Shown: positions 52,197 through 60,462 of the stretch, piece by piece
Position numbering within the stretch: the first letter of the stretch is position 1
How the letters are laid out: each line of letters starts with the position of its first letter
Assembly (NCBI GenBank): GCA_002436105.1
Contig: DIXU01000001.1
Span: 1 to 64,000 of the forward strand
Origin: Candidatus Aminicenantes bacterium UBA6072
Lineage (GTDB): Bacteria; Acidobacteriota; Aminicenantia; UBA2199
Direction: 5' to 3'
Length of the DNA: 64,000 nt
The notes under the pieces: generated by a model
What the model was told of the DNA's origin: nothing
What the model saw: the letters and a program-made list of their open reading frames with translations, nothing else
Databases searched by the model: none
Program-made: the position numbers and the translations under genes

Positions 52197-52400
52197 GTCA
52201 TCTCCCGTTGCCATGATACTTTTTTGCCGGATTGCTGTCAAATGCCCATCACGGACGAAAAAGAGATCCCGGGACGACGCGCCGATCAACAAGAGGAAAT
52301 GAACCGCCGGAACGCAGCCCCCGCGGTCGGCCGCCGCGATTGCTCCCGGCAGAGCGGTTGACTTCGCGGATTCGCCAATGGTATGCTGTTTCCAATCCAC

Positions 52401-54008
52401 ATGAACAAGATCTTTTTCCTGCAACTGGTTTTCAACGCCTCCATGCTCCTCTCCCTGGCCATCGTTTACGATCTGCTGGCCATCCGCTGGCGTCTCGACC
52501 GCACCTTTCTGCACCAGGTGCCGAGCGGCTTGATCATCGGCCTGGTCGGCATTATCCTGATGCAGTTCGCCTGGCGGATGGCGCCCGGGATCGTTTTCGA
52601 CACCCGCTCGATCCTCCTGGGCGTGTCCGGATTGTACTTCGGGGTGGTACCGACCGCCATCGCCATGACGGCCACCGCCGCCTACCGCTGCCACATTGGC
52701 GGGGCGGGGGTGGGCATGGGCATCGCCGTCATCGTCACCTCCGGCGTCATGGGCATCGCCTGGGGGCGCTTGCGCCGCGAACACCTGGCCGACATGACAT
52801 GGCGGGAACTCCTCGGATTCGGGCTGGCCGTTCACCTGGTCATGCTGCTCTGCATCTTTTTTCTCCCGGAAACGATACGCCGGCAGGTGCTGAAGAATAT
52901 CGCGCTGCCGGCCACGCTCATATACCCGGCGGTCACCGCCATGCTGGGCAAGCTGATGGCCGGCCGTTTGAAGCGGGAGAGAGTCCATCGCCAGCTGCGG
53001 GAAAGCGAGGAGAAATACCAGAACCTGGCCACCGTGTCACCGGTGGGGATCTTTCGCACGGATGGCGGCGGCCGGACCACCTACGTAAATCCGATGTGGT
53101 GCGAAATTTCCGGCTTGGATGCCGACGCCGCCATGGGTGACGGCTGGCTGCAAGCGGTTCACCCGTCCGACCGGGAGTTGCTGCGCCGGGGATGGGCGGA
53201 TGCCGCCCGGAAGCACCAGCCATCCGCAGCTGACTACCGTTTCCTGCATGCCGACGGGAAGATCGTCTGGGTGATGGGCCGGGCGACTCCGGAAAAGGAT
53301 GGCGCTGGCCGGGTCACGGGCTATGTGGGAACGATCACCGACATCAGCGATCGCAAACAGGCCGAGGAGATCATCCGCACCTCCCTTAAAGAAAAGGAGA
53401 TCCTTCTGAAAGAGGTTCATCACCGCGTCAAGAACAACCTGATGACCATTATCGGCCTGATCAAGATGCAGGGGAAAAAGGCCGGGGGAGCCGCCGAAAT
53501 AACGCAGCTCCTGGAACTGGAGGGAAGAATACGCTCCATGGCCATGGTCCATGAAAGCCTGTACAAGTCCGACAACCTGTCCAGGATCGACCTGCGGCAG
53601 TACATCAAGGACATGGTCCTGCACATTCAGGCCCAGTACAAGACGGCATGCGATATCCGCCTGGAAATGCGCGCCGTCGGCATTGACGTCGGCCTGGACG
53701 TCGCCGTTCCCTGCGGATTGATCCTGAACGAGTTGATCACCAATGCGTTCAAGCACGCCTTCCCGGAGGGCGTCGCCGGCGACGGTGCTCCCGAGGTGAA
53801 GGTCGTCACCGCCGCCCAGGAAGGGATCCTGGTCCTGACCGTGGCCGACAACGGCGTGGGATTTCCGGGCACCGTGGATCTCGGGGAAACGCAGACGCTG
53901 GGCCTCAGCCTCGTCCGCATGTTGAGCCAGCAGCTCCGCGGCCGCGTGGAAAGCATCGGGAAAACCGGGACGGTCATCCGCGTGCAATTCCCCCTGCCGG
54001 CAAAATAA
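52401..54008 (+). CDS. Membrane histidine kinase with 5TM-LytS-type sensor and PAS
   Basis: 535 aa. Six or so hydrophobic segments at the N-terminus (LVFNASMLLSLAIVYDLLA; SGLIIGLVGIILMQFAW; LLGVSGLYFGVVPTAIAM; GAGVGMGIAVIVTSGVMGIA; LLGFGLAVHLVMLLCIFF) fit the LytS-YhcK five-transmembrane receptor. A PAS domain (LATVSPVGIFRTDGGGRT), HisKA_2 (EVHHRVKNNLMTIIGLI), and HATPase_c (LILNELITNAFKHAF; ADNGVGFP; LGLSLVRML) follow. Likely the kinase for the divergent NtrC-type regulator. The ATG at 52401 is chosen because a -10-like TATGCT (after TTGACT at 18 bp) overlaps the earlier ATG at 52383. Confidence 0.93.
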   Translation: MNKIFFLQLVFNASMLLSLAIVYDLLAIRWRLDRTFLHQVPSGLIIGLVGIILMQFAWRMAPGIVFDTRSILLGVSGLYFGVVPTAIAMTATAAYRCHIGGAGVGMGIAVIVTSGVMGIAWGRLRREHLADMTWRELLGFGLAVHLVMLLCIFFLPETIRRQVLKNIALPATLIYPAVTAMLGKLMAGRLKRERVHRQLRESEEKYQNLATVSPVGIFRTDGGGRTTYVNPMWCEISGLDADAAMGDGWLQAVHPSDRELLRRGWADAARKHQPSAADYRFLHADGKIVWVMGRATPEKDGAGRVTGYVGTITDISDRKQAEEIIRTSLKEKEILLKEVHHRVKNNLMTIIGLIKMQGKKAGGAAEITQLLELEGRIRSMAMVHESLYKSDNLSRIDLRQYIKDMVLHIQAQYKTACDIRLEMRAVGIDVGLDVAVPCGLILNELITNAFKHAFPEGVAGDGAPEVKVVTAAQEGILVLTVADNGVGFPGTVDLGETQTLGLSLVRMLSQQLRGRVESIGKTGTVIRVQFPLPAK

Positions 54009-54181
54009 TTCCTTTTCCCCGGGCCGCGATCGGCGACCGGGATCGATCATTGCCATTGCCGTTTTCAATGCCGGGCGGCCCGCGCGGGAACGGCATGATG
54101 CCGGCGTCGCCGGCAAAGCGGTTCTCTCCGGCAGCGCGGCGCGGCGAAACGCCGGCTGCCATCCGCGCGTTTCCACGCGAT

Positions 54182-54211
54182 TTGCCATTCCCCAGGCAGA
54201 AATGATAAAAT
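54182..54211 (+). promoter_or_regulatory. Possible promoter of the PAS gene
   Basis: TTGCCA (54182-54187), 18 bp, TAAAAT (54206-54211). The rest of 54009-54289 shows no gene. Confidence 0.4.
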
Positions 54212-54289
54212 TTTCCAGCACGACCGCCGCAGGCCGGAAAAGCGCCGCCGGCAGAGGAAATCCGCATATCGCCGGCGCAGGAGGGCATC

Positions 54290-54694
54290 ATGTTCGTATT
54301 CGACCGCATGGACGAGAAGCTGGTCCGGGCGGTGATCGAGACCATGCCGGCCGAGATCACCGTCATCGACGCCAACGACGAGGTGGTGGCCTGGAACAAG
54401 AATGACCGGCGCCTGTTCCACCGGCCGCAGACCAGCATGGGACTCAACTTCCGCAAGTGCCATCCCGCCTCCAGCCTGGGCAAGGTGGAGCAGATCGTCG
54501 CCGAGATGAAGGCCGGCACGCGCGAAAAGGCCCGCTTCTGGATCCAGGCCAGGGTCGGCGGGGAGCGCCACCTGGTGGTGATCGATTTCTTCGCCCTGCG
54601 CGGCGAAGGCGGCGAGTACCTGGGCTGCCTGGAGGTCACCCAGGACATGGAGGAGGCGCGCCGCCTCGAGGGCGAGAGACGGCTCCTGGACTGA
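54290..54694 (+). CDS. Stand-alone PAS protein (DUF438/PAS_10 type)
   Basis: 134 aa consisting of one PAS fold: VIETMPAEITVIDANDEVVA, WNKNDRRLFHRP, FRKCHPASSLGKVEQIV, then HLVVIDFFALRGEGGEYLG. The CHP(A/P)-S motif is characteristic of the PAS_10 domain of DUF438 proteins, where it lies after a hemerythrin-like part missing here. Ligand unknown; heme or another cofactor is possible. AGGAGG before the ATG. It heads a run to 55942 with 28-nt and 5-nt gaps. Confidence 0.82.
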   Translation: MFVFDRMDEKLVRAVIETMPAEITVIDANDEVVAWNKNDRRLFHRPQTSMGLNFRKCHPASSLGKVEQIVAEMKAGTREKARFWIQARVGGERHLVVIDFFALRGEGGEYLGCLEVTQDMEEARRLEGERRLLD

Positions 54695-54722
54695 CGGGAT
54701 CCCCGGAACGGTGGAGAGACGC

Positions 54723-55508
54723 ATGAATCCCTGGAGGAACATGGCGCTGGCCGTCCTGCTGTTCGGACTGGCCGGAACCCGGCCGCCGGCCCGAGCCGCG
54801 GAGCCGGAGCCCGGCGCCGGGCTCTGGCGGAAAGCCATCGAGATCTACCGCCGCAACCAGGACTGGTACCCCGAACGGGTCGCCATCCTCTCCGAGATGC
54901 TGGACCGGCATGGCGAGCCCTATTCGGTGACCGAGATCTTCTTCGCCCTGCGGCTCGACGCCGGGGGAAAGATCCAGGCCGAGCTGGAGCGTTCCCTCAA
55001 GAACGGCGAGGATACGACCGAGAAGATGAAGAGCAAGGTGACCCTCCGCTCCCCCGAGGAAGGCATGGCTCCCGCCGACGAGAACACCATTTCCGTTTCC
55101 ATCGGCGACAGCCCGTTCGATCCCGAGCGCCAGGACCAGGTGACCGTCGATGCCGGCGGCGAAAGCCAGGTCCTGTTCGGCTGCCGCTGCCGCCGCTTTC
55201 ATTTTTCCTACCGCACCGCCATCATCCACAAGGGAAAGCGCAAGGAACTGACATGGCGCGGCATGGCCTGGCTGAAGGAAGACAGCGGCATGCCGGTCAA
55301 GCTGGAATTCACCCTCGACCCTTTGCCCAGCCTCATCCGCAGCCTGTGGACCATCTACCTGTTCGACAGCGCCCGGCCCGACCGCTGGGTGGTGAAAAAA
55401 ATCTCCATCGCCGGCCACGGCGGCTTCCTGTTCATCAAAAAGCGCTTCCGCTCCACCACGACCTTCAGCGACTACCGGCTGCCGCCGCAGGAGAACCCGG
55501 CGGGGTGA
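54723..55508 (+). CDS. Secreted protein of unknown function
   Basis: 261 aa with a signal peptide (PWRNMALAVLLFGLAGTRPPARA). The mature protein has a helical start (ERVAILSEMLDRHGEPYSV) and a beta-rich second half (FHFSYRTAIIHKGKRKELTW; WLKEDSGMPVKLEFTLDPL) with two Cys in FGCRCRRF. The layout is like the lipoprotein-carrier/sorting folds, but I do not recognise a family. GGAGAG precedes the ATG. It is 5 nt ahead of the ArfB gene. Confidence 0.68.
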   Translation: MNPWRNMALAVLLFGLAGTRPPARAAEPEPGAGLWRKAIEIYRRNQDWYPERVAILSEMLDRHGEPYSVTEIFFALRLDAGGKIQAELERSLKNGEDTTEKMKSKVTLRSPEEGMAPADENTISVSIGDSPFDPERQDQVTVDAGGESQVLFGCRCRRFHFSYRTAIIHKGKRKELTWRGMAWLKEDSGMPVKLEFTLDPLPSLIRSLWTIYLFDSARPDRWVVKKISIAGHGGFLFIKKRFRSTTTFSDYRLPPQENPAG

Positions 55509-55513
55509 CGATC

Positions 55514-55942
55514 ATGGGCTGGAAGATCGGCGCCGGCATCGTCATCCAGGAGAACGAGCTCACCTTCGAGTTTGTTCGCGCCTCCGGCCCCGGCGGCCAG
55601 AACGTCAACAAGGTGGCCACGGCGGTCAAGCTTTACTTCGACATCGGGCGCTCCCCCTCCCTGTCGCCCGCGGTCAAGCTCCGCCTGTGCCAGCTGGGGG
55701 GCCGCCGGGTCAGCAACGAGGGGGTGCTGGCCATCGACGCCCGCCGCTTCCGCACCCAGGAGGCCAACCGCCGCGACGCCCTGGAGCGGCTGCTGGCGCT
55801 GGTCCGCCAGGCCGCAGTTCCGCCCAGGCCGCGGCGCCCTACCCGTCCAAGCGCCGCCGCCAGGGCGCGGCGCCTGGAGGAGAAGAAGCGGCGCGGGGCC
55901 GTCAAGCAGGGGCGGCGCCGGGAGACCTCGCCGCCGGATTGA
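55514..55942 (+). CDS. arfB: Alternative ribosome-rescue factor B (peptidyl-tRNA hydrolase ArfB/YaeJ)
   Basis: 142 aa, the normal size. The release-factor catalytic GGQ motif is present in the right context (ASGPGGQNVNKVATAV), and the C-terminal tail is basic (RRLEEKKRRGAVKQGRR), the part that enters the mRNA channel of stalled ribosomes. It lacks the codon-recognition domains of RF1/RF2. It hydrolyses peptidyl-tRNA on non-stop ribosomes. The ATG is 5 nt after the upstream stop with no strong Shine-Dalgarno, suggesting coupling. Confidence 0.92.
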   Translation: MGWKIGAGIVIQENELTFEFVRASGPGGQNVNKVATAVKLYFDIGRSPSLSPAVKLRLCQLGGRRVSNEGVLAIDARRFRTQEANRRDALERLLALVRQAAVPPRPRRPTRPSAAARARRLEEKKRRGAVKQGRRRETSPPD

Positions 55943-55944
55943 AT

Positions 55945-55973
55945 TTGAATTTTTCGGCTTCTTGGCCTACAAT
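55945..55973 (+). promoter_or_regulatory. Predicted promoter of the coiled-coil gene
   Basis: TTGAAT (55945-55950), 17 bp, TACAAT (55968-55973). The leader is ~30 nt and holds CGGAGGT before the ATG at 56010. Confidence 0.55.
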
Positions 55974-56009
55974 CAGCCTGTCGAACAGATCGCAACCGGA
56001 GGTAGGGCC

Positions 56010-57515
56010 ATGAGCTTGAAGACAATATTCCAGGAAGGCATGAAGGAGCGCCGGCGCCGGAAGTCGCTGGGCAAGAAGGGCAATGAATTCAAGGAAAAGG
56101 AAAAGGCCCTGTCCGAACGGCTGACCGCCCTGGGGCAAAAGGCCTGGGAGGCAAACCTCGACATCTCCGCCTTTACCGACCTGCGCTCCGTTCTCGGCGA
56201 CATGCAGCGGTCCATTGACGATCTCCGGGGAGAATCGGAGCAGCTCCTGCGCCAGCAGCAGGAATTCGAGGAAAAGCGCAAACGCGAGAGCTCCCGCCTG
56301 GCTTCGGCCCTGAAAGAGGCCGAGGAAGGCCTGCAGGGCATCCAAAAAAGCCTGAGCGAGCAGAAGGGCACGCTGCAATCCGCGCAGCGGGAGGCCCAAC
56401 GGTCGCGCGAGCGCCTGGCGGCCCTCACCCGCGAACGCGACCAGCTGCAGGGCAAGGCGGCCGGCCCCGATGCCAGCGAGGCGGAGAAGGGCGAGATCGC
56501 CAAAGGACTGGCGCTGCTGGAGAAGGAGGAAACTTCCCTGAAATCGGGCCTGGATGCCAGCGAGGCCGCCGCCCGGCCGGCCGCGGCACTCGTGGCCAGC
56601 CTGCAGGAGCAGGTTGATGTGGCCAAGAAAAAGCTGGAGACGTTGCGCCAGGAGCAGAAACAGATGCTGGGCGAGCTGGACAAGGCGCTGGCGTCCCTGA
56701 AGGCCAACCTGGCAAAAAACGGTGAGAAAGCCCGCGAGGCCGAAACAAAACGTCGGGAATCATACCGTGCGCTGGGTGAGAAACTGGCCGCCGCCCCGAC
56801 CAGCGATCCCGCCCTCGCCGGCGAGATGGCCGCTGTCGGCGCCGCCCGCTCGGAAATGGAGGGCGTGCAGGCGATGATCGGCGGCCTGGAGCGCCAGAAG
56901 GACGAAGGGCAGGTCAATGCCTACAAGAAGATGCGGCTCATCCTCATCGGCGGCTTTGTGCTGCTGGCGGCGCTGGCGGTCGCCATCGTCCTGCTCCTCT
57001 CACCCAAGAAGACGCCCCCGGCCATCGCGGGGCTGGAGCCGGAGCAGGCCAAAGCGCTGCAGCAGATCATGAAAATGGCCGAAAAAGCGCAGCAGGGGAT
57101 CGTGAAGCAGGCGGATCAGGGAAAGGCCGCCACGGCCGTTTCCGAAACGGCCCGGGCGATCGTCGACGAGATGCTGGCCGCGTTCGACCAGTGCGTGGCC
57201 GAAGCCGCGACCCTGGCTGCCGCCAGGCCCGAGGCCTCCGTGCTGCTGCCCCAGCTGGAAAAGCTGTATGCCGGCTACGGCGAAAAAATGGCCGCCCTGA
57301 ACGCCCGTTTCCTGGCCCTCCGGGACCGGGACATCTTCGCCTTCCGCCAGGCCAACGGCTACATGAGCCAGAACCGGCCCCGTCACGTTTTCGCCAAGGA
57401 CAACGCCCTGAGCCAGGCGGTCGCCTATTACAACTACGAAAAAGGCGAGCAGGAGGTCGTCGACATGCTCTCCAGGAGGATCGTCAAGCTGCTCGACCAG
57501 GCCGTCCAGCAATAG
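56010..57515 (+). CDS. Coiled-coil membrane protein
   Basis: 501 aa. Residues ~20-295 are a nearly continuous coiled coil rich in Glu, Lys, Gln and Ala (for example KRKRESSRLASALKEAEEGL). One transmembrane segment (LILIGGFVLLAALAVAIVLLL, ~307-330) separates it from a ~170-residue extracytoplasmic helical domain (QQIMKMAEKAQQGIVKQ; LEKLYAGYGEKMAALNARF). The orientation and partner are unknown. Not a chemoreceptor: no HAMP or MCP hairpin motif is seen. The ATG follows GGAGGT. Confidence 0.78.
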   Translation: MSLKTIFQEGMKERRRRKSLGKKGNEFKEKEKALSERLTALGQKAWEANLDISAFTDLRSVLGDMQRSIDDLRGESEQLLRQQQEFEEKRKRESSRLASALKEAEEGLQGIQKSLSEQKGTLQSAQREAQRSRERLAALTRERDQLQGKAAGPDASEAEKGEIAKGLALLEKEETSLKSGLDASEAAARPAAALVASLQEQVDVAKKKLETLRQEQKQMLGELDKALASLKANLAKNGEKAREAETKRRESYRALGEKLAAAPTSDPALAGEMAAVGAARSEMEGVQAMIGGLERQKDEGQVNAYKKMRLILIGGFVLLAALAVAIVLLLSPKKTPPAIAGLEPEQAKALQQIMKMAEKAQQGIVKQADQGKAATAVSETARAIVDEMLAAFDQCVAEAATLAAARPEASVLLPQLEKLYAGYGEKMAALNARFLALRDRDIFAFRQANGYMSQNRPRHVFAKDNALSQAVAYYNYEKGEQEVVDMLSRRIVKLLDQAVQQ

Positions 57516-57529
57516 ATACAGATCGAAAT

Positions 57530-57605
57530 ACCAGCGTCAGTGACAGTGTCAGTGGCAGCAAGAACATAAAAGAAATGCGAGTGTTAGTGATAGTGTCAGC
57601 AGGAG
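57530..57605. repeat. Tandem repeat of AGTGACAGTGTC-type units
   Basis: GTCAGTGACAGTGTCAGTGG and GTGTTAGTGATAGTGTCAGC, the reverse-strand version of the 10897-10970 satellite. CGGTTGACGG and GTGTACGG units follow at 57640-57670. Confidence 0.65.
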
Positions 57606-57694
57606 AAGAACGAAATCCAATGGCGGCTTCAATCGCTGAAATCGGTTGACGGCATACGGTGTACGGAAGACGGCAAGAAAAGAATCAACAGGAA

Positions 57695-57865
57695 GACTTG
57701 AACTCCAAATCCCAAATTCCAAACAACAAACAATATCCAAATTCCAATTTCCAAAACAAGAGCTCGCTGCAATTGTATTTTCTTCGTTTGGGTCAAAGTC
57801 CCCGTCAAGGGATTGGAATTTGGAATTTATTTGGAGTTTGGTGCTTGTGATTTGGATTTTAAGTC
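57695..57865. repeat. Intergenic palindromic repeat, copy D
   Basis: About 171 bp, nearly identical to copy B in its core (TTTTCTTCGTTTGGGTCAAA, GTCCCCGTCA) and with the same arms. Lies in the 530-nt gene-free stretch 57516-58045. Confidence 0.87.
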
Positions 57866-57997
57866 CTATCAGTACCATTCTTCTACCTTGCGCCCTGAGC
57901 CTTACGCCGATCGCCTTTCCTTCTTCCCCCCTGATCACGGTCACATGTCATTGAAGCCGATTTCCTTCGACCAAGATCACTTTATTCCGTGCGGACC

Positions 57998-58027
57998 TTG
58001 ACAAGTTCTCACAAGGGGCACTAGAAT
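57998..58027 (+). promoter_or_regulatory. Predicted promoter of the small 58046 gene
   Basis: TTGACA (57998-58003), 18 bp, TAGAAT (58022-58027). The ATG at 58046 follows CAGGGAGGTGC. Confidence 0.55.
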
Positions 58028-58045
58028 GATCACAGGGAGGTGCAA

Positions 58046-58228
58046 ATGGCATTCAAGAAGATCTCGGTCGTCTGGCTGCTGATCACTGTGGTGTCGGCGG
58101 CCCTGTTTTATTTCGTAAAGACCGTTTTCAAGGGACATCCGCTGTGGCCCTGGGCCGTTCCCTACCTGTACATCGGCATCCTGATCCTGTTCGCCCTGTA
58201 CGTGCTGACGGCGAAAAAGAAGGACTGA
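58046..58228 (+). CDS. Small membrane protein (two transmembrane segments)
   Basis: 60 aa. Two hydrophobic segments (ISVVWLLITVVSAALFYFV; YLYIGILILFALYVLTAK) joined by a short loop HPLWPWAVP. No family recognised. A consensus promoter and GGGAGG support expression. It stands alone between the repeat island and the Msr gene. Confidence 0.72.
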   Translation: MAFKKISVVWLLITVVSAALFYFVKTVFKGHPLWPWAVPYLYIGILILFALYVLTAKKKD

Positions 58229-58313
58229 CCCCGGACGGCAGGATCCTCCGTACCGGCACGGACCGGAGCACGCCTTCATTGCGCGCTCCTGAAAAGTATT
58301 CGTTTCCCCGGAG

Positions 58314-58342
58314 TTGACAGCAGGGCAAAATCACTGTATTAC
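58314..58342 (+). promoter_or_regulatory. Predicted leaderless promoter of msrBA
   Basis: TTGACA (58314-58319), exactly 17 bp, TATTAC (58337-58342), then 7 nt to the ATG at 58350. No Shine-Dalgarno is found. The ATG at 58344 would lie upstream of the expected start of transcription. Confidence 0.6.
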
Positions 58343-58349
58343 TATGGCA

Positions 58350-59279
58350 ATGAAATATGCTACCATAATTATCTCATTTATGGCCGCCTCGGTGCTCTAC
58401 GCGTTGCTGGGCGGGCCGGGGAGGAGCGTGAGCGACGATCACAGGCTGACAAGCGACGAGGAGCGGGTCATCGTGCACAAGGGGACCGAGCGCCCCTTCA
58501 GCGGCAAATACAATGAATTCAAGGAGAAGGGGACCTATGTCTGCAAGCGCTGCGGCACCCCCCTCTACCGCTCGGACGCCAAGTTCGACTCGGGCTGCGG
58601 CTGGCCCAGCTTCGACGACGAGATCCCCGGCGCCGTCAGCCGGCGTACTGACGCCGACGGCATGCGCACCGAGATCGCCTGCGCCGCCTGCGGCGCCCAC
58701 CTGGGCCATGTCTTCCTGGGCGAGGGCTTTACCGCCAAGAACACACGCCACTGCGTCAACTCCATCTCCATGAACTTCGTCCCCGCCGATCCGCGCCGGA
58801 CGGCGACGGCCATATTCGCCTCGGGCTGCTTCTGGGGGACGCAGCACCACCTGCAGCAGGCCGCAGGGGTGCTGTCCACCACGGCCGGCTATACCGGCGG
58901 CCGGATCAGCCGCCCGACCTACGAGCAGGTGTGCGGCGGTGACACCGGCCATGCCGAGGCGGTCCGGGTCGTCTATGATCCATCTCTGGTCTCCTACATG
59001 GAACTGGCGAAGCTGTTCTTCGAGACCCACGATTTCACCCAGGTCGACCGCCAGGGACCCGACATCGGCACGCAATACCGCTCGGAGATATTCACCTCCG
59101 ACGAGGGGCAGAAACAAACCGCCGAACAGCTGATCGCCATTCTCCGCGCCAAGGGATACAATGTGGCGACGCGCGTCACTCGCGCCGGGGAATTCTGGCC
59201 GGCCGAGGACTACCACCAGAACTACTACTGGAAGAGCGGCGGTTCCCCCTACTGCCACGTCTACCGGAAGATATTCTAG
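58350..59279 (+). CDS. msrBA: Bifunctional methionine sulfoxide reductase MsrB-MsrA fusion
   Basis: 309 aa. An N-terminal hydrophobic segment (ATIIISFMAASVLYALLGG) indicates export or membrane anchoring. MsrB: zinc pairs CKRCG and CAACG, GCGWPSF and the catalytic NTRHCVNS. MsrA: catalytic GCFWG, GYTGG, then EAVRVVYDP, GTQYRSEIF and a C-terminal YHQNYYW. Both stereoisomers of Met-SO can thus be reduced outside the cytoplasm. The MsrB-first order is the opposite of the commoner MsrA-MsrB fusions. I chose ATG 58350 because the promoter places transcription there. The gene converges with the uracil phosphoribosyltransferase-like gene; a GC-rich hairpin lies in the gap. Confidence 0.93.
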   Translation: MKYATIIISFMAASVLYALLGGPGRSVSDDHRLTSDEERVIVHKGTERPFSGKYNEFKEKGTYVCKRCGTPLYRSDAKFDSGCGWPSFDDEIPGAVSRRTDADGMRTEIACAACGAHLGHVFLGEGFTAKNTRHCVNSISMNFVPADPRRTATAIFASGCFWGTQHHLQQAAGVLSTTAGYTGGRISRPTYEQVCGGDTGHAEAVRVVYDPSLVSYMELAKLFFETHDFTQVDRQGPDIGTQYRSEIFTSDEGQKQTAEQLIAILRAKGYNVATRVTRAGEFWPAEDYHQNYYWKSGGSPYCHVYRKIF

Positions 59280-59321
59280 TACGGCCCCGCGTCCCGGGAG
59301 GGGCGCGATTCCCCCGGGGGC

Positions 59322-60383
59322 TCAGCGGCTGAGGACGACTTTCTCGATCTGGCGCACCTGGTCGCGGTACAGGTCCGTCACCCGCGTGCCGTAGTCGGCG
59401 ATCAACTGGATGATGTCGCGCGGGCTGTCGGGGCGGTCGGGGCCGTTGATGCGGTCGCCGGCGTCGCCCAGCCCGGGCAGGATGTAGGCCATCTCGTTCA
59501 GCGCCGGATCCATCCACAAGGTGTAGACCTCGGCCTCGGGCACGGCGCGGACGATGCGCAGCGCCCCCTTGAGCGTGGAGACCACGTTGAAAAAGCGGAT
59601 GGAGCGCGGCGCCACCCCCTGCGAGCGCAGGTACTGGATCACCGTCACCAGGCTGCCGCCGGTGGCGTTCATCGGGTCGGCGAAGAGCAGGTCGCGTCCG
59701 CGCAGCCCCTCGACGTCAAAATAGGAACGCTTCAGGTCGAGGATATAGGCCATGTCATGCTCGCGCCGGCTGTCGTCGCGGCTGATCTTGAACAGGGCGA
59801 AGGGGGTGACGGCGTGGCGCGAGGAATACTCCTGGATCTCCTTGGCCACGATCATCGACGGCAGCAGCGCCGCCCGCAGCATGACACACATGACGCCGTT
59901 CCCGGTCACGGTGTCGATGTCGGGAATCTTGTGCACGGCGTAGTTTGTCTGCGGCACGGTCACCGGCGTGCGCACGAAGATCGGGTGGCGATCGAGGCAG
60001 TGCGGGCCGGCGAAGGCCAGGTTGAACAGCATTTCATAGGCGCGCTGGATGTAGTAGACGAACTCGGGATTGGCGGTACGCTCGTCACGCAGCTTGGCCA
60101 CCAGGCGCGAGGCCTCGCCGTGGATGAACTCGGGCGTCTCCAGCGAAAAGACATGGATGCGCTTCTCACCGGCGACCACTTGCTGCAGGCGCTCGCCGAG
60201 CTCGTTGAAGACCGCCAGCAGCCTTGCCTCCGCCCCGGGCCTCTCGCCGGCCCCGCCCTGCTCCAGGACAGTGAAGTCATTCAGGGCGCGGCGGTAGAGC
60301 GCTTCCACGCGCGCGATGGCCCCGTTGTCGGCGGCGGTCAGGTAGCCGTCCAGGTCGGCGGCCTGCAGCACGATCTTGTCCAT
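59322..60383 (-). CDS. Uracil phosphoribosyltransferase-like protein with N-terminal extension
   Basis: 353 aa, against ~210 for classical Upp. Residues ~145-320 carry family features: DPMNATGGSLVTVIQYL (PRPP-binding loop; classical DPMLATGGS), NVVSTLKGALRIVRAVP, and the terminal ILPGLGDAGDR. The first ~140 residues are an extension (ALYRRALNDFTVLEQ, EKRIHVFSLETPEFIHG) that I do not recognise, and ~45 residues follow the usual end. It may salvage uracil or another base, or have a changed role. GAGGA precedes the ATG. Confidence 0.82.
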   Translation of the reverse strand: MDKIVLQAADLDGYLTAADNGAIARVEALYRRALNDFTVLEQGGAGERPGAEARLLAVFNELGERLQQVVAGEKRIHVFSLETPEFIHGEASRLVAKLRDERTANPEFVYYIQRAYEMLFNLAFAGPHCLDRHPIFVRTPVTVPQTNYAVHKIPDIDTVTGNGVMCVMLRAALLPSMIVAKEIQEYSSRHAVTPFALFKISRDDSRREHDMAYILDLKRSYFDVEGLRGRDLLFADPMNATGGSLVTVIQYLRSQGVAPRSIRFFNVVSTLKGALRIVRAVPEAEVYTLWMDPALNEMAYILPGLGDAGDRINGPDRPDSPRDIIQLIADYGTRVTDLYRDQVRQIEKVVLSR

Positions 60384-60462
60384 GGTGTTCCTCCTCGGGG
60401 AGCATGGCCAGTATACCCCCGGGGTAACGAACAGTAAAGAAGGGCCGCGGGGAACCTTTCGT

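Noticed and set aside
54065..54838. Minus-strand frame over the PAS gene
   Set aside because: Shadow of the PAS and following gene; no motif or start signal.
59280..59321. Bidirectional intrinsic terminator between msrBA and the phosphoribosyltransferase gene
   Set aside because: A CCCGGG hairpin is possible but there is no T-run on either strand, so I do not list it as a terminator.
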